From Ursus arctos (taxonomy: Eukaryota; Chordata; Mammalia; Carnivora; Ursidae): a stretch of 64,000 nucleotides of DNA. Where the stretch lies: positions 8,228,001 through 8,292,000 of the forward strand of contig NW_026622874.1 in NCBI RefSeq assembly GCF_023065955.2, read 5' to 3'. The notes beneath the pieces were generated by a model. The model saw only the letters and a program-made list of their open reading frames with translations, was not told the origin of the DNA and ran no database searches. This document shows positions 21,601 through 33,600 of this stretch, piece by piece (positions within the stretch are counted from its first letter, which is position 1; each line of letters begins with the position of its first letter). The position numbers were made by a program, and so were the translations under genes.

Positions 21601-24600
21601 GAGAGTAAACTCCAGGCGGAAGTCCTGGCGGCGGGGAAGCCGTGGTGCCTGATAGCTGACATGAGACCAGGCTTGTCTCTGAGGGCCAGGACACAGCACT
21701 GGGAGATGCGTGTCCCTGCCCCCCGGAGGGAGGCTCCCCAGAGACCCCTGTGGCTGCCCACATGGACACTGGGGGCCGGGGAAAGGCATCCAGGCTGGGC
21801 AACCGGTCGGAGCGCTGACCCACGAAGGCTAGCAGCCTGGTCCTTAGGGAGGCTCGCCTGTGAGGAGGAGTGGCAGAAGATCCCAGAAGGTGGGGACGAC
21901 CTGCATGTCATTTCTAGCCCTTCTGCTGTCAGTGGCCACTGCTGGGCCCAAGGGAGCTTTGGCTGACGTTCCTGTTTGTTTGTTCTTTCCCCGTTCTCTA
22001 TGATCGTGTTGAGGGAGGTGTCACTCTGGGTGGGCGGGGTGCAGCCGGTTTGCATTTCTCCCCGCACAGGGGAGTGCTGAGTCCCGAACCGTGCAGGCTC
22101 CTCCCTGGTCTCACCCCCAGCCTAGTTGCTACCTGTCCTTCCTCGGAGTTCCTGAGAGCTGTAAGGCTTGGGAGGATTTGTGTCACCCTTTTTACAGACT
22201 GTTCCTTTCCCTCTAAGGAACACTTCCCCCTCTTGTATTCTTTTTTCTCCTAGGTAAACCTGAGCGATTGAAGGTTTCATGAGCCAGAACTACTGCAAAG
22301 CCTTGTTTCCTTTCTGTGACGAAGAGCACCTTATACTCTGGTTCCCTTTTCTTTCTGGGGAGCTTTACCTGGTTTTGTAAATCGAAGGAATGAACTGTAG
22401 CCTCTGACACAAAGTGAACTTCTTGGGAATGCCCTAACCAGTTTTTGTGGGGTGTTTTTGTATTTCCTCTTGGAAGACTCTTCCACATTTTAATCTGAGA
22501 TAATGCCTCCTTGAAAATGAATCATTCTTAACGTTAAGAGCATAACGTTATAGTCACAGTGAATACATGTCCTCTGACACGGAGCTCTTAAAAAGGAATC
22601 TGTGACCCATTGTTTTTAAATGGAGATTGTGTGTGACTTTGGGATTCTGGAAGGACAAGTCTTCGGACGTGACTTGGGCATGAATCACTGCGGAGTGCGG
22701 GGGTGGCGGGCCGCGCGGGGGGCGAGCAGCGTTCATCTTCTCTGAGCCTTTCCGATCAAGCACTTTCTCAAGTAGACACAAGTAATCATCACAGTGGCCA
22801 CTTTCTGTAGCATATTTCCACATTCTTTTATCACAGTTTCTCGTAAGTGTATACTTGGAAACTGATATTAATCGTGGAAATATGTTAACATTGAGAACAT
22901 TTTAAAGGGATGTCTGTACTTTCTCTCCTGTATATTCCGTTCAAGCCAGTTTATCTGTATGTGTCTTTTAAAGGTTCTAATCTTCGACTTCACACGATTC
23001 TGTTTTGTAGCTTGATCTTGCCACTTTCCTAACACAGTTTTTGGAGTCGTTGGCAGCTGGGTTGTAACCCTTCCAGCGAGGGTTTTAAAACTTTTCCATG
23101 TTGCTGAATATTTAAAATAGTTTGCCACATTACTCTTCGTAGATCTAACCCTGTCGTGAAAATATTGTGGCATTTAGAATTTTCTTCATTTCAGTTATTT
23201 CTTTGGGATAAATTCCCACAAGTAAGGTCGTGAGGTAGACCTAATTCTGTGGCCTTTGCAACGACCCGTTTTACTTTTCAAACGGATTTTAACAGTGTAT
23301 ATGGTGCCAGCGTCATGTCCAGGTGAGTCACTGTCCTCCAGTCTCATCTCTGTTGGATCTTTTAATCAAATTGCTGATGTAATAGCTGTAAGTGGCACCT
23401 CATTATTTCAGTTTAGTTAAACAATTACTTCCCCCCGGGTTTTGCGGTTGGTTTTATTTTTTTATTTTTTATTTTTAAGATTTTATTTATTTATTTATTT
23501 ATTTGACAGAGACAGCCAGCGAGAGAGGGAACACAAGCAGGGGGAGTGGGAGAGGAAGAAGCAGGCTCCTAGCAGAGGAGCCTGATGTGGGGCTCGATCC
23601 CATAACGCGGGGATCACGCCCTGAGCCGAAGGCAGACGCTCAACAACTGCACCACCCAGGCGCCCCTGCGGTTGGTTTTATCTCACGTGACCCACCTGTT
23701 ATTCCTCTGCTCTGAAGGGTACTTCAGAGTTGATAGTTTACTGGGGAATCTCTTCTCCTTGCGGCTCATGCTGTAAAAACATGAAGTTCCTGGTTTACAG
23801 GTTGGCAAGAAGTGAGCATGTCTCAGCCCCCTGGAAGGGGCTGCTGGTATTCATTTGTACTGAGGGCAGAAGAGCTGTCCGCTCTGTCGCCCTGTCCCCG
23901 CGTCGCCCGCCATGGCGTGTGCATTTTCGGGTGCCTCTGAGGTTCCCAGTCCTCGCGGAGCCCACATGTGTTTGTGAGGGCTGTCATGAGGCTTTGGCTG
24001 GATGATTGCTGGGTTCTTCCTAATGACAATAATTCACCTCCAGAGTTCTCAGGAAATACCCGGAGCTTGAGTCCGTGAGAACAGCCTCCCCGGGGATCCC
24101 CATTTTGTGTGCTTCCCTGTGGCCCGGGGAGCTGATGAAGTCATCTCATTTCTTGGGAATATGGTGTTTTAAAACGTCCATGCCAGGAAAAGATGACATA
24201 TTTGGAAGTAAGGTTACTATAGATTTTTTTTAATGATTTTCTTATGCTTTCCATTAATTTGTGCCTCTGGGCTGAAACCTCAGCCTGTCTCCCATTATGT
24301 GCATTTTTTTCATTTCTGAATTACCATTTTACCTTCAGTCTCATTCATGTACTTCAGTAGTAAATTGTCTCGTTTTTCTATGAGCACGTTTCATCTCCCT
24401 TAAGAGATTTTTGTATCTTACACAGAAAGCATGAAGTAGGCCCTTTAAATAGTGATACGATTCACGTTCTGTGAAATTCACCCTGTGAGGTGTGCAGTGC
24501 AGTGGTTTTTAGTAACTTCACGGGGTTATGTAACCATCACCATCAGTTCCAGAACATTTCCATCGCCCCAGATGGAAACCCCGTCCTCTTGAGCAGTTAC

Positions 24601-27600
24601 CCGCGGCCCCCTGCCCCAGACCCCTAGCAACCGCTAATGCGCTTTTTGTCTCTGTGCCCTTGAATCTTCGGGACGCGTCCTGTTTGTGCCCGGCTTCTGT
24701 CACACAGTGTAATGCTGTCAAGATAGCGCGTCTCCGCACCGCAGCCCTTTTTATGGCCAAATGTTATTCTGTTCCGATGTAGTGGATTTCCAAGATCTCT
24801 TTCTGGACCGCTTGTTTCTTGTCCGTGACTAAAGTTGAGGCAGCGTTGGGGCCCCAGAAAAGCACGTGGAGTGCATGCTTGCCGTACCCGTCACAGCAAA
24901 GCCCCGGGAGCGGTGGGGCCTTGTGTTCATCTTACCAATTTCCTCATCCGCTCCTGAAAATACCAGTTTTATTGTGCATGTGGTACATAATCATTCTAGA
25001 AAATTTAAGCATGGCTGAGCTCCCAGAAAGTCAATTCATAATCTCACCACGGCATCACAACTGTTAGCTTGGTGAATATCGTTCCAGGCTTGTTTCTGTG
25101 CGTGGCTTGCCCGTGTGTGTATTTGCGTATGTTCCCTCTTCCCATTTGTAGAAAAGGACGTGGTGAATAGTCTTACAAGAAAACAGTGCGTAACCGACAC
25201 ATTTTCGAAAATTTGTGCTTTTTCCTTCTAAAATGTTTTCGTATCAGATACTGGAAACTTCTAAGATTTAACAGTTTTATGTTTTATCTTTAAAAATTCA
25301 TGAATTGTAGGCCAGAATTGTTCTTGCAGGACTTAGTTGATAGACTCGGCTAAAATGTCTTTTTTAAAGTAAAATTTTAAACATGCTAATAAAACTTTAA
25401 ACAAGACAAAATAAAACAAAGCAAAAACAGCTTTACCTCGTTTCTGTTTCATTTGTTAGGGATTTAATTACGTTTTTGAAGAATTTCTTTATCCCTTTGG
25501 AGCACTGAGATTTGTGAACGGCGATAAAAGGAAGGTGGCCACGTGAGGACCGTGTACACCTGCTTTTTCTCGGGTTAATAGGATGATTAGTTTAGCTGGC
25601 CCTCTCTTTTGATCCTCTTTCTCATTTATTTTTTTGCTAGTCTTTCAAGTAAGAAGAGGCGAATTGATATTTATTGAGAAAATCCCTGATTCACTTACGC
25701 TATACAATTTTAAATAGGTACAAATTATCACACTGAAGCCCATAATTGTGGCCAGATTATAACTTAAAAGATATTAAATTATAAGTGATATATTAGTCTG
25801 AGTGATATTTAACCTTTATAATTTGGGGACATATTTATGTAGTATATTTAAAAGTAGATGAAATGGGTTTAAAAGTTTATTTCAAAGTTGGGATGCCTTT
25901 CCTTTGTTTTACTCATAATTTTTTAGGAGGGAGAAGTAACAGTTACAAATATTATGGCCAGCGGCAGCAGCGGGGACCAGGGAGTGGTTCTTGTCCACCT
26001 GGCAGTGGCGTGGTGGGGGGAAGGCACCTCCGCGGTCACTTAGTGTAAAGTGTCGTTGTCCCTCCCCCCCCACTTCCAGCCACTCCTTCTGGCCATGTTG
26101 TTGCCACTGTGCTGGTTGGCCCTTTGTCATGTAAAAAGTAGAATAATCACTGGGAGAAAGGACGCAGGTGAGGGTGGGACCGTGGGGGGTTGGCTTAGCG
26201 CAGAGGGTTTGTGGGCTCTCCCCGCGGAGCTCCCCACTGGGCTGTGGACAGTGGTCTGGAGAACGGTCGTGGTCAGTATTGCCCACACCAGTCCCCTCTC
26301 TGCTGGGCCGGTCCCATCCAGTCACACAGCCCATTAGGACTCTCCCGCTGGAATGAAAACAAACAACACCCCTTCTGCGCAGCCTTCTTCTGTCTGGGGC
26401 TCTGCTTCCTCTGCTGTGTTAAGGCAGAGCGCCTTGGCCGGCTCTGCGGGTCTGGGTCTGTGCCCTCCCCTTGGGGTCTGGGCTGGTCCGTCCATGCTGG
26501 TCAAGCAGCGGGCAACCTCCGAGTGCCAGTGCCATGCCTGGGGCTGAGGGTCAGTTCGCAGGGCACTTTTCGGAGACCCTAAGTTCACTGGACTTTGTTG
26601 AGATTGTTGAGACACTCTGTCCACTTGGTCTCTGGGGCCCCGCACTCCTTTGGGTGAGTTCCTGTTTTCTTGTGGATGGCCTCTCTCAGTCCTTTGCTGG
26701 GTCCTCCTTGTCCGGACCAGCTCCAGCCCCGCCCTCGGCACTGTCCTGTGTCTGCTGTCCCTAGCTGATCTCGCCCAGCCTTGGGCTCCAAGGCCTCTGT
26801 TTGTTCCTGCCGTACTTTCGAGTCCATTCTGGTGTCTGGTAGGTGGCTCCAGTTTGCCCTGGAGGCTGCCCTGGCCAGCCCTCTCCTCACCTCTGTGTGT
26901 CGCTCACCCGGATGCCAGGACAGCAGACCCAGGCTTGCGCCAGTCTCTCTCTGCCCTCACATCCACCTGCTGTCCATCAAGCACGTCTCTGGCTCTGCCT
27001 TCTCGGTAAATCCCCATCCAGCCGTTTTCACCACCTCTGCTGTCACCTGCAGTCTGGGCACCCCTCCAGCTCGGGTGCTGCGTTTCCTCTCAGCTGCTCA
27101 CACAGCAGCCAGTGTTTCAGATGACTTCACTTCACTACCCTGCTTGGAATCCTCCAGGGACCTCTTTTTTAAAATAATTGAGATATGACCACCGTTCTGA
27201 AGTATGCAGTTCAGTGGTTTTTAGACTTTCCACAAAGTTGTGCAAACCTCACACTAATTCCAGCATTTTCATCGCCCCAGACGAAGCCCGGTAGCTGTTA
27301 GCTGTCACTTCCCCAGCCCCCTGGCAACTCATGTCTCTGTCTCTTAATGATTTGCCTCCAGTGGGTTCTTTGATTAAAATCCAGATTCCTTGCTCCGGCC
27401 TTTGAACGGTGGTTCCCAGACCAGCGGCGTCCACATCACATGGGAGCGTGTTAGAAACATGGCACCTCGGCCCCCTTCCCGGATCCACTCAATCAGAAAG
27501 TGAGGGTGGAGCCCGGCCATCCGTGGTTAACAGCCCTCTGTCCACACCCCAGTTTGAGGACCAATGGCCTCATGACTCCCCTCTAATCCTTTCCCCTTGC

Positions 27601-30600
27601 TGCGTCGCCGCTGACCCTGCTCTCCCCCAGATGTGATAAACCGGAGCCCTCCTCAAGGCCTTTCTGCGCGCTGCCTCCTTAGCCTGGCTTGGACTCCCGT
27701 TCTGCTTAGATCGCTTCTCCGGAGCCCTCCGAAGCCTCGCCGGTGCGGATGGGAGGACCGCTGTCCCGAGCACCTCTTGCCGCCCCTGCAGATGCACCCT
27801 GCACCCTTCTCCTCCCTGCCCTGTGCTCCCAGGGGCGGGCTTCTGCACACCACACCCACGTCCCTCTCCGCATGGCCCCCTCTGTTTGGATTGTTGTGCG
27901 ATAGTAGCTGTGTATTCAAAGTAATTTCTGCAGTAGGGCTGAGTCTGGAGAGCGGATGGCCTGTAAGTCCTGAATGAAGGGAGAGAGTGTTGAAGCAGGA
28001 TGGCCGGCGGGTGAGCAGAACGGTGTCTGATGGCGCCGCGCGCACTGCCGCGGTTCTCGGCACACAGAGGGAGACACAAAGTCAGTCCGAGGGGAGTCTG
28101 TAAGATGCGGGACCAGCGACAGGACTCGTTCGTCCATAAACAAGTACCTAGTCCGTGTGTGCTGCGTGCCAGGCGCAGAGTTCACGGTGCTGAGGATGCA
28201 GCGCTGAAGAGACAGACCCCGGCCTGTGTGGAGCATACGTTCTAGAAGGGAAGACGGAGGATAAAACCAAATTAACTGAATATAAAGTGCGGTACGTGGG
28301 GACTGTGCCAAGAAGAGCACAAAGCAGGGAAGCGTGCTTGCGTGTGCATGCGTGGTGCTGGGATCTGGGCAAGGATGGCCAGGGAGGGCGTTGCTGGGAG
28401 GGCAGCACTGGAGTGCAGACCGCAGGGCCCAGGGGAGCAGCTGGGCTGGCTGCAGGCAGAGCAGGGCAGGTGCACAGGCTCCACGGGCCGGCATGCTCGC
28501 TGCGTGCTGCCTGTGCGGATCCCGGAGATGGAGGGGATTAGGAGAGGAGGCCCGAAAAGGTAGTGGGGGCTGGCGTTGGCATGGGCAGGTCACGAGTCCG
28601 CTAATCCAGACCAACTTCCCCCTCCCTCCCTGGCTCTCCCCCCACCTGACGCAGCCGCAGAGCAGAGCAGCCCTGCTTTTCCTCCTGAATTTACTCTGTG
28701 TCGCCTGAATTGTGCAGCTCACACATAGCACTACCCCCTCTCCCCATTTTGTCACCAGATCCTGTCTTTTCCACGGAATCCATCCTTTCTCACTGCCTTT
28801 GTTCAGCCCCTCGCTCTGTGCCAAATGCTGGCTGCAGTATGTTGGCTTTGACCCTGTCGCCCAAAGTCAGTGGCAGTTGTCCGAGTGAAGACTCTTACTT
28901 TGAAGACGGGGACTGAGGCTCAGGGAGGTGATGTGATTTCCCCAAGGCGGTCTGTCTAGCTAATTATTAACAGATCTGGGGCAGAGCCCAGACCTCCTCT
29001 GCCCCGGAGTCCAGAGCAATGTCACACCACCCGCCTGCCCAAGCACATGAGGACGGTCCCCGCCGTCAGTCAGCACTGAGCGCATCCTCACACACGGAAG
29101 GTAGAAATGGGGTCAGCTCGTGCACCTGCCATTCGTGCAATGCGGTGCATTTGGGGGGAACGGTAATCTTAAACACAACACGTCTCTCATCATTCTTATT
29201 TGTAATTGTACTTCTAAGTAAACGAAGCTGTTGCTTTCCAGAAAGTAAGAGACCAGATCTCTATTAGAGTTGGGTTACCGCGGTTACTTAGCACATTTCC
29301 TAATATTGTCCTGCTGTAAGGAACAGCCTGAAGAGTAGGGAATGGGTCAGAAGAGCAGAATTGACCCTGTCATTTTAGTAGCCAAGTCGATCGCTTCTGT
29401 GAGTCTTGTTCATTTGTAAAGAGAGTAATGCCGGCTCTGCTTGTCTGGGGTTGATGCGAGTTTCTGAGCTCCGTGTGCCGAAGCTCGGGGGGGGGGGGGG
29501 GGGGCGGTGCTGGGACCCTGCAGCCGCCCTTTGTCTGCAGGCTGTGGGCTCAGTGTCTCTGCATTTCCACGACAGTGTGGGTGTGGGTGGGGAGCACAGA
29601 GAGCCGCTGTGGGATACGAGAGTGTAAATTGTTTAGTTCTGTCCTGAAGTGTGCCCTACGATTTGCCAGAGCCGCGGCAGGGTGGAAGTCTGTGAGCTTA
29701 GTGAATCCTTGTTATTTTTTCCAAGTGACTTTTGTCAGGGCTTTATGATTTTTGTGTGGTTTTGAAGTGCTGCCTTCCTGTCTGGCTGAGGCCTGGAACG
29801 ATGTGTCTTTATTAATACAGTTTGTTGGGAGGGGAAGGACAGTATAGAATTAGCTTGAAAGCCTCTCAGCTCATCCTGAGAAGCTGTATGGTTTTTTTTT
29901 CCTTTTTTATTTACTGTTTCCCCAGTATCCACTGTGTTAATTTTTCTGGGTTCCCTACTGTGTGTTCTCATGTTCCGGGTGACTCTACGTTGGACGTGCT
30001 CCTGTGAGTTGAGAGCTTTGGCTGTAAGAAGGGAGGACGCGGTGACCTTAGGAAAACAGGGTCGGGGGTGAAGGAGGAGCTACAAGGTGCCTGGTGCTGA
30101 GCCTGCTCACGGGGAGAGGGAGGGGAGTATTCGCCCCTGCACGGCTCCTCCTCTCACTTGACCGCACCCCTGCGGCACCTGGCCTGACCGCTTAGCTGGT
30201 GTCCATCACTGTCCCTAACGAGGCGCTGCCTTTTTGCGGAGAAGAGCCTAGTGCAGCTTTCTGGGGTGGGTGGTGGAGTCTGAGCTGGAGGGCAAGGCGC
30301 CTGGCTGTGGGCGGGCCCGTGTCGTCCTGAGCGCGGTGCCGGTCCTGCTCATTCTGCTCTTTTGTGGCCTTCAAACCCCAACTTTTCCGTGTTGGCAGCC
30401 CGTTAATCATTGTTACAGAACGTGTGCTGGTCCGGAGTGGACCTGCCAAGGCCTCAGCGTTCTCCATTCGTGAGAATCTCTCTCGCAGGATAAATGCTCC
30501 CGGGGGGACTTCTAACAGCCGGTGCATGTTTTATCCTGATACACGTGGGCCCGCGTGGAGGCAGCGCTCCCTGAGCTGCGAGAACAGAGGGGCTTCCCTA

Positions 30601-33600
30601 CCTGCATTGCTGTTAGCACTTTATTTGCTGTGTCAGTTTCTTCAGCGCTGGGAATTCACATTTTGGGGGGATAATATAATCGGCGTGAAAGTTTGCGTTC
30701 TTTACTCTCAGTGTTTTTGAGAGACGACGTCTGGTTTTCCTAGGAGAAAGGGGGCTTGTGATTTGGAGATTGAGACCTGCCGGCTGGGTAAGCTGTAGCA
30801 TAACAGCCCGTCCGCCTAGCGCATACATTGTTGACGAAGACTTAGGCTGTAATGTTGCAGGTATCTGATTTGATTAAAACATTTTAGCCCGAAAAGTCCG
30901 ATTTTTTTTGCACAGGTGGTCTCTGCTCACGGTGTAAATATGAGATTTCCCTCCAAGCTGTGTCTCCTCTTTCCCACCCTGGCCTCAGAGCAGCACGTTC
31001 TTAGGTCTCACGCTGGAGAGGCTGTGTAGACACACGGGTGCACACAGATATCCCCGAAGCTCCCTCACAGGCTCGGTGGAAGCTCTGTTTCTGGGGTGGG
31101 TCTGGCACCTACTAGGAGCTATGTAAGTATTTGGCGGACAAAGAGCAAATACAGTGTCAGAGCAAGACTCGGTTTGGCCATTTGTGTGAACTGGTTTGCC
31201 CGAACCCCAGGGACCCCAGGGGCTATGCAGGCACCGCTCGCGGAGGGCCCAGACCGCCACACCGCTCTCGACTGGGGCTCTGGGAAAGGAATCCCAGGTG
31301 ACTAAAAAGTGAAACCTGTGATGTGGACACTGACAGCTGCTGTCTCTCTCTCTCTCTCTGTTGGCAGATGTTTCTCACCGTGTACCTCAGTGACAACGAG
31401 CAGCACTTCACCGAGGTCCCAGTGACCCCCGAGACGATGTGCAGAGATGTGGTGGATCTGTGCAAAGAGCCCGGCGAGAGCGAGTGCCATCTGGCCGAAG
31501 TGTGGTGTGGCTCTGGTACGAGACCTGGGTTGTGTTGCCGTTGAGACGTGGCTGTGGGCCCCACGCGTGTTGTCCATGGAGAAACCATGGCCTAGCACGT
31601 GCATCAGGGCAAGACGTTCTCTCTCCAGCTTCGCTGTGATGTAGGGACCCTTTCCATTCTTGTCCTCTGCAGTACGGCGAAGACACTGCAGTATAAAAGG
31701 TCAAGGACAGGCAGGTGGCCCAGCAGGGCAAGCTTCTGGGCCGTACCCGGAAAATGCTCACGAGTGTTTCCTGTGCGCTTCGACTCGACTGAATTAGAAA
31801 CGTGAGGCGTCCTGATTGCTTTGCCCTCTCCAAGTTTTTGTAGGTTTTTAGGGAAAGCTGTTCAGTCTTGAGTTACCATAGTGGCAAAAGGCAGTGGTGA
31901 AATCATAGGCATTATTTTAGGCTTTGAACTCAATCCCTCACTCTAGTTCTTTGGAGCCCTAAAATGGGACAGCCTGGTCTTTTTCTGGCCCCTTAGGAGT
32001 TTGTAGATGTGCGAGTAATTTTCTGTAATTTCTGCCTTGTTCCTGGACAGCCTCGGTGACCTCCCACTGCTTCTTTTCCTCTGGGGGTGCCAACGTCCCA
32101 GCATGGATTACACACTGGGTTAATTGTGTCCACACCGTTCATAACACCTGCAGCCAAGCTCCCTCCCTACCAGGTCGGGACCTCTTGGTCGTCTTTGGCT
32201 GACTTTCTTACAGTTGGGTGTCCTGAAAGGTCTTGTGCTCACTCCCTGAATCGCTTCCTTCTTTTCCCTTCACAAAGGAGCTAGATTAGACCATGCACAT
32301 AAAGACCCCAAATGGTCCTTTTCAAATGAAAATGTGACGGTCTGACTTTCCACTCCTCCGTGGCTTTCTCATCTCCTGAGAATAAAATCCAGATTTCTGA
32401 TCTTGGGTTGTGAAGCCTGTGTTGTCGTCAGGCACATTCTCCTTGTCCTGCAGCTTCCCTTCTGTTCCCGAGTAAACTAAGCTCCTTCCCGCCTTGGGGC
32501 CGTTGCTGCCAGCTCTTCCCACTGCCTGTGTTGCTCCCCAGGTGTTGCCGCCTGGACTTCAGCCAGAATGTTCAGTCCTCCAAGAGAGACTCTGCTAGAG
32601 CGTCCTGCTGCCTTGGCCATGAAGCCACCCTGATTTAATCCTCTGGGTTTTGTGTGTTTGTTGGTTTATTGCTTCTTGAATCCCCGTGGTCCAAACACAC
32701 GCACTAGAACGTAAACTCGCTGAGAGGAGAGGCGTGCGTACGTCGTGCGTTGGTGTGCCCAGCTTGGGGAGAGAGCCTGGCGTCTCGGGGTGCTCTGTAA
32801 GTACTTCCTGAATGATTATGCACTGCTGGCTGCTTCTGGCTGCCTCCTTGCATTCAGCAGATCACCTTGCTTTACGCTTTCCGGAGATGATTGAAAGCAC
32901 CCTTCGAGAGCCAGGAAGAAGCGTCCTTCTCTCGGCAGGGATCTCTGGATTCCCCCTGCTCCTTTTCCTCTCAGGGTCTTGCTCACTTGAGGCCAGGGAC
33001 CTTTACTATGTGGTGATGTTGAGAAGATTTTCTTTCTTCTCACTTTAGTTTAAAAAAAAAAAAAAAAAGGACTACATCTGAATGTGTTCTTTTTTGTAAA
33101 AGAGGAAATAGTGTGGACAGACTGGGAACCTCTCCCCATTCCCGTCCCCTGATCGCTCAGTGTAACTGCTCAGCGTCGCAGAGAACTTTTCAGACTCTTC
33201 TGTGTTTACAATCGTAGTAACTATAGGAATAATTTTGTGTGTTGTCTCTTTCTCTGTTTTTTCTTTTTGTAAATAGTACCACACATATCAACCTCCCTCA
33301 GTTTACTGTTTCACCTTACAGTCCAGCTTCGAGGTGTTTTTCAGATTAGTATGTGTAAATCTACATCATTATTTTTAATTTTAATTTTTTTGAGAGAGAG
33401 TGTGCGCAGGCAGAGGGAGGGGCAGAGGGAGAGAGAATCTTAAGCGGACTCCACGCTTAGCGCAGAGCCTGACTTGCGGCTCAGTCTCACAATCCTGAGA
33501 TCATGACCTGAGCCGAAACCAGGAGTCGGACACTGAACTGACTGCCCCGCTACTCTTGCTTTTATAAATACTGCAGCGAAATTCCTTTTAGGGGCCTCTT

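Larger units (their letters stand above)
9672..31367 (+). other. TP53BP2: TP53BP2 intron 1 (21.7 kb)
   Basis: Phase 0, GTAAGC donor, acceptor TTGGCAG preceded by a TC repeat. It contains a C-rich minisatellite (10110-10600), MIR, L2 and L1 fragments, four CAN SINEs, a minus-strand LTR (17231-17884), a TG-rich repeat and a run of 18 G. The stretches 10620-11540, 13350-15260, 19560-22780, 25340-26050 and 29040-31360 show no gene or exon I can support. Conserved enhancers would need alignment to detect. Confidence 0.9.

Noticed and set aside
27916..28824. 302-codon minus-strand open frame
   Set aside because: No domain or conserved pattern, and it crosses repeat-derived sequence; expected by chance in GC-rich intron DNA.
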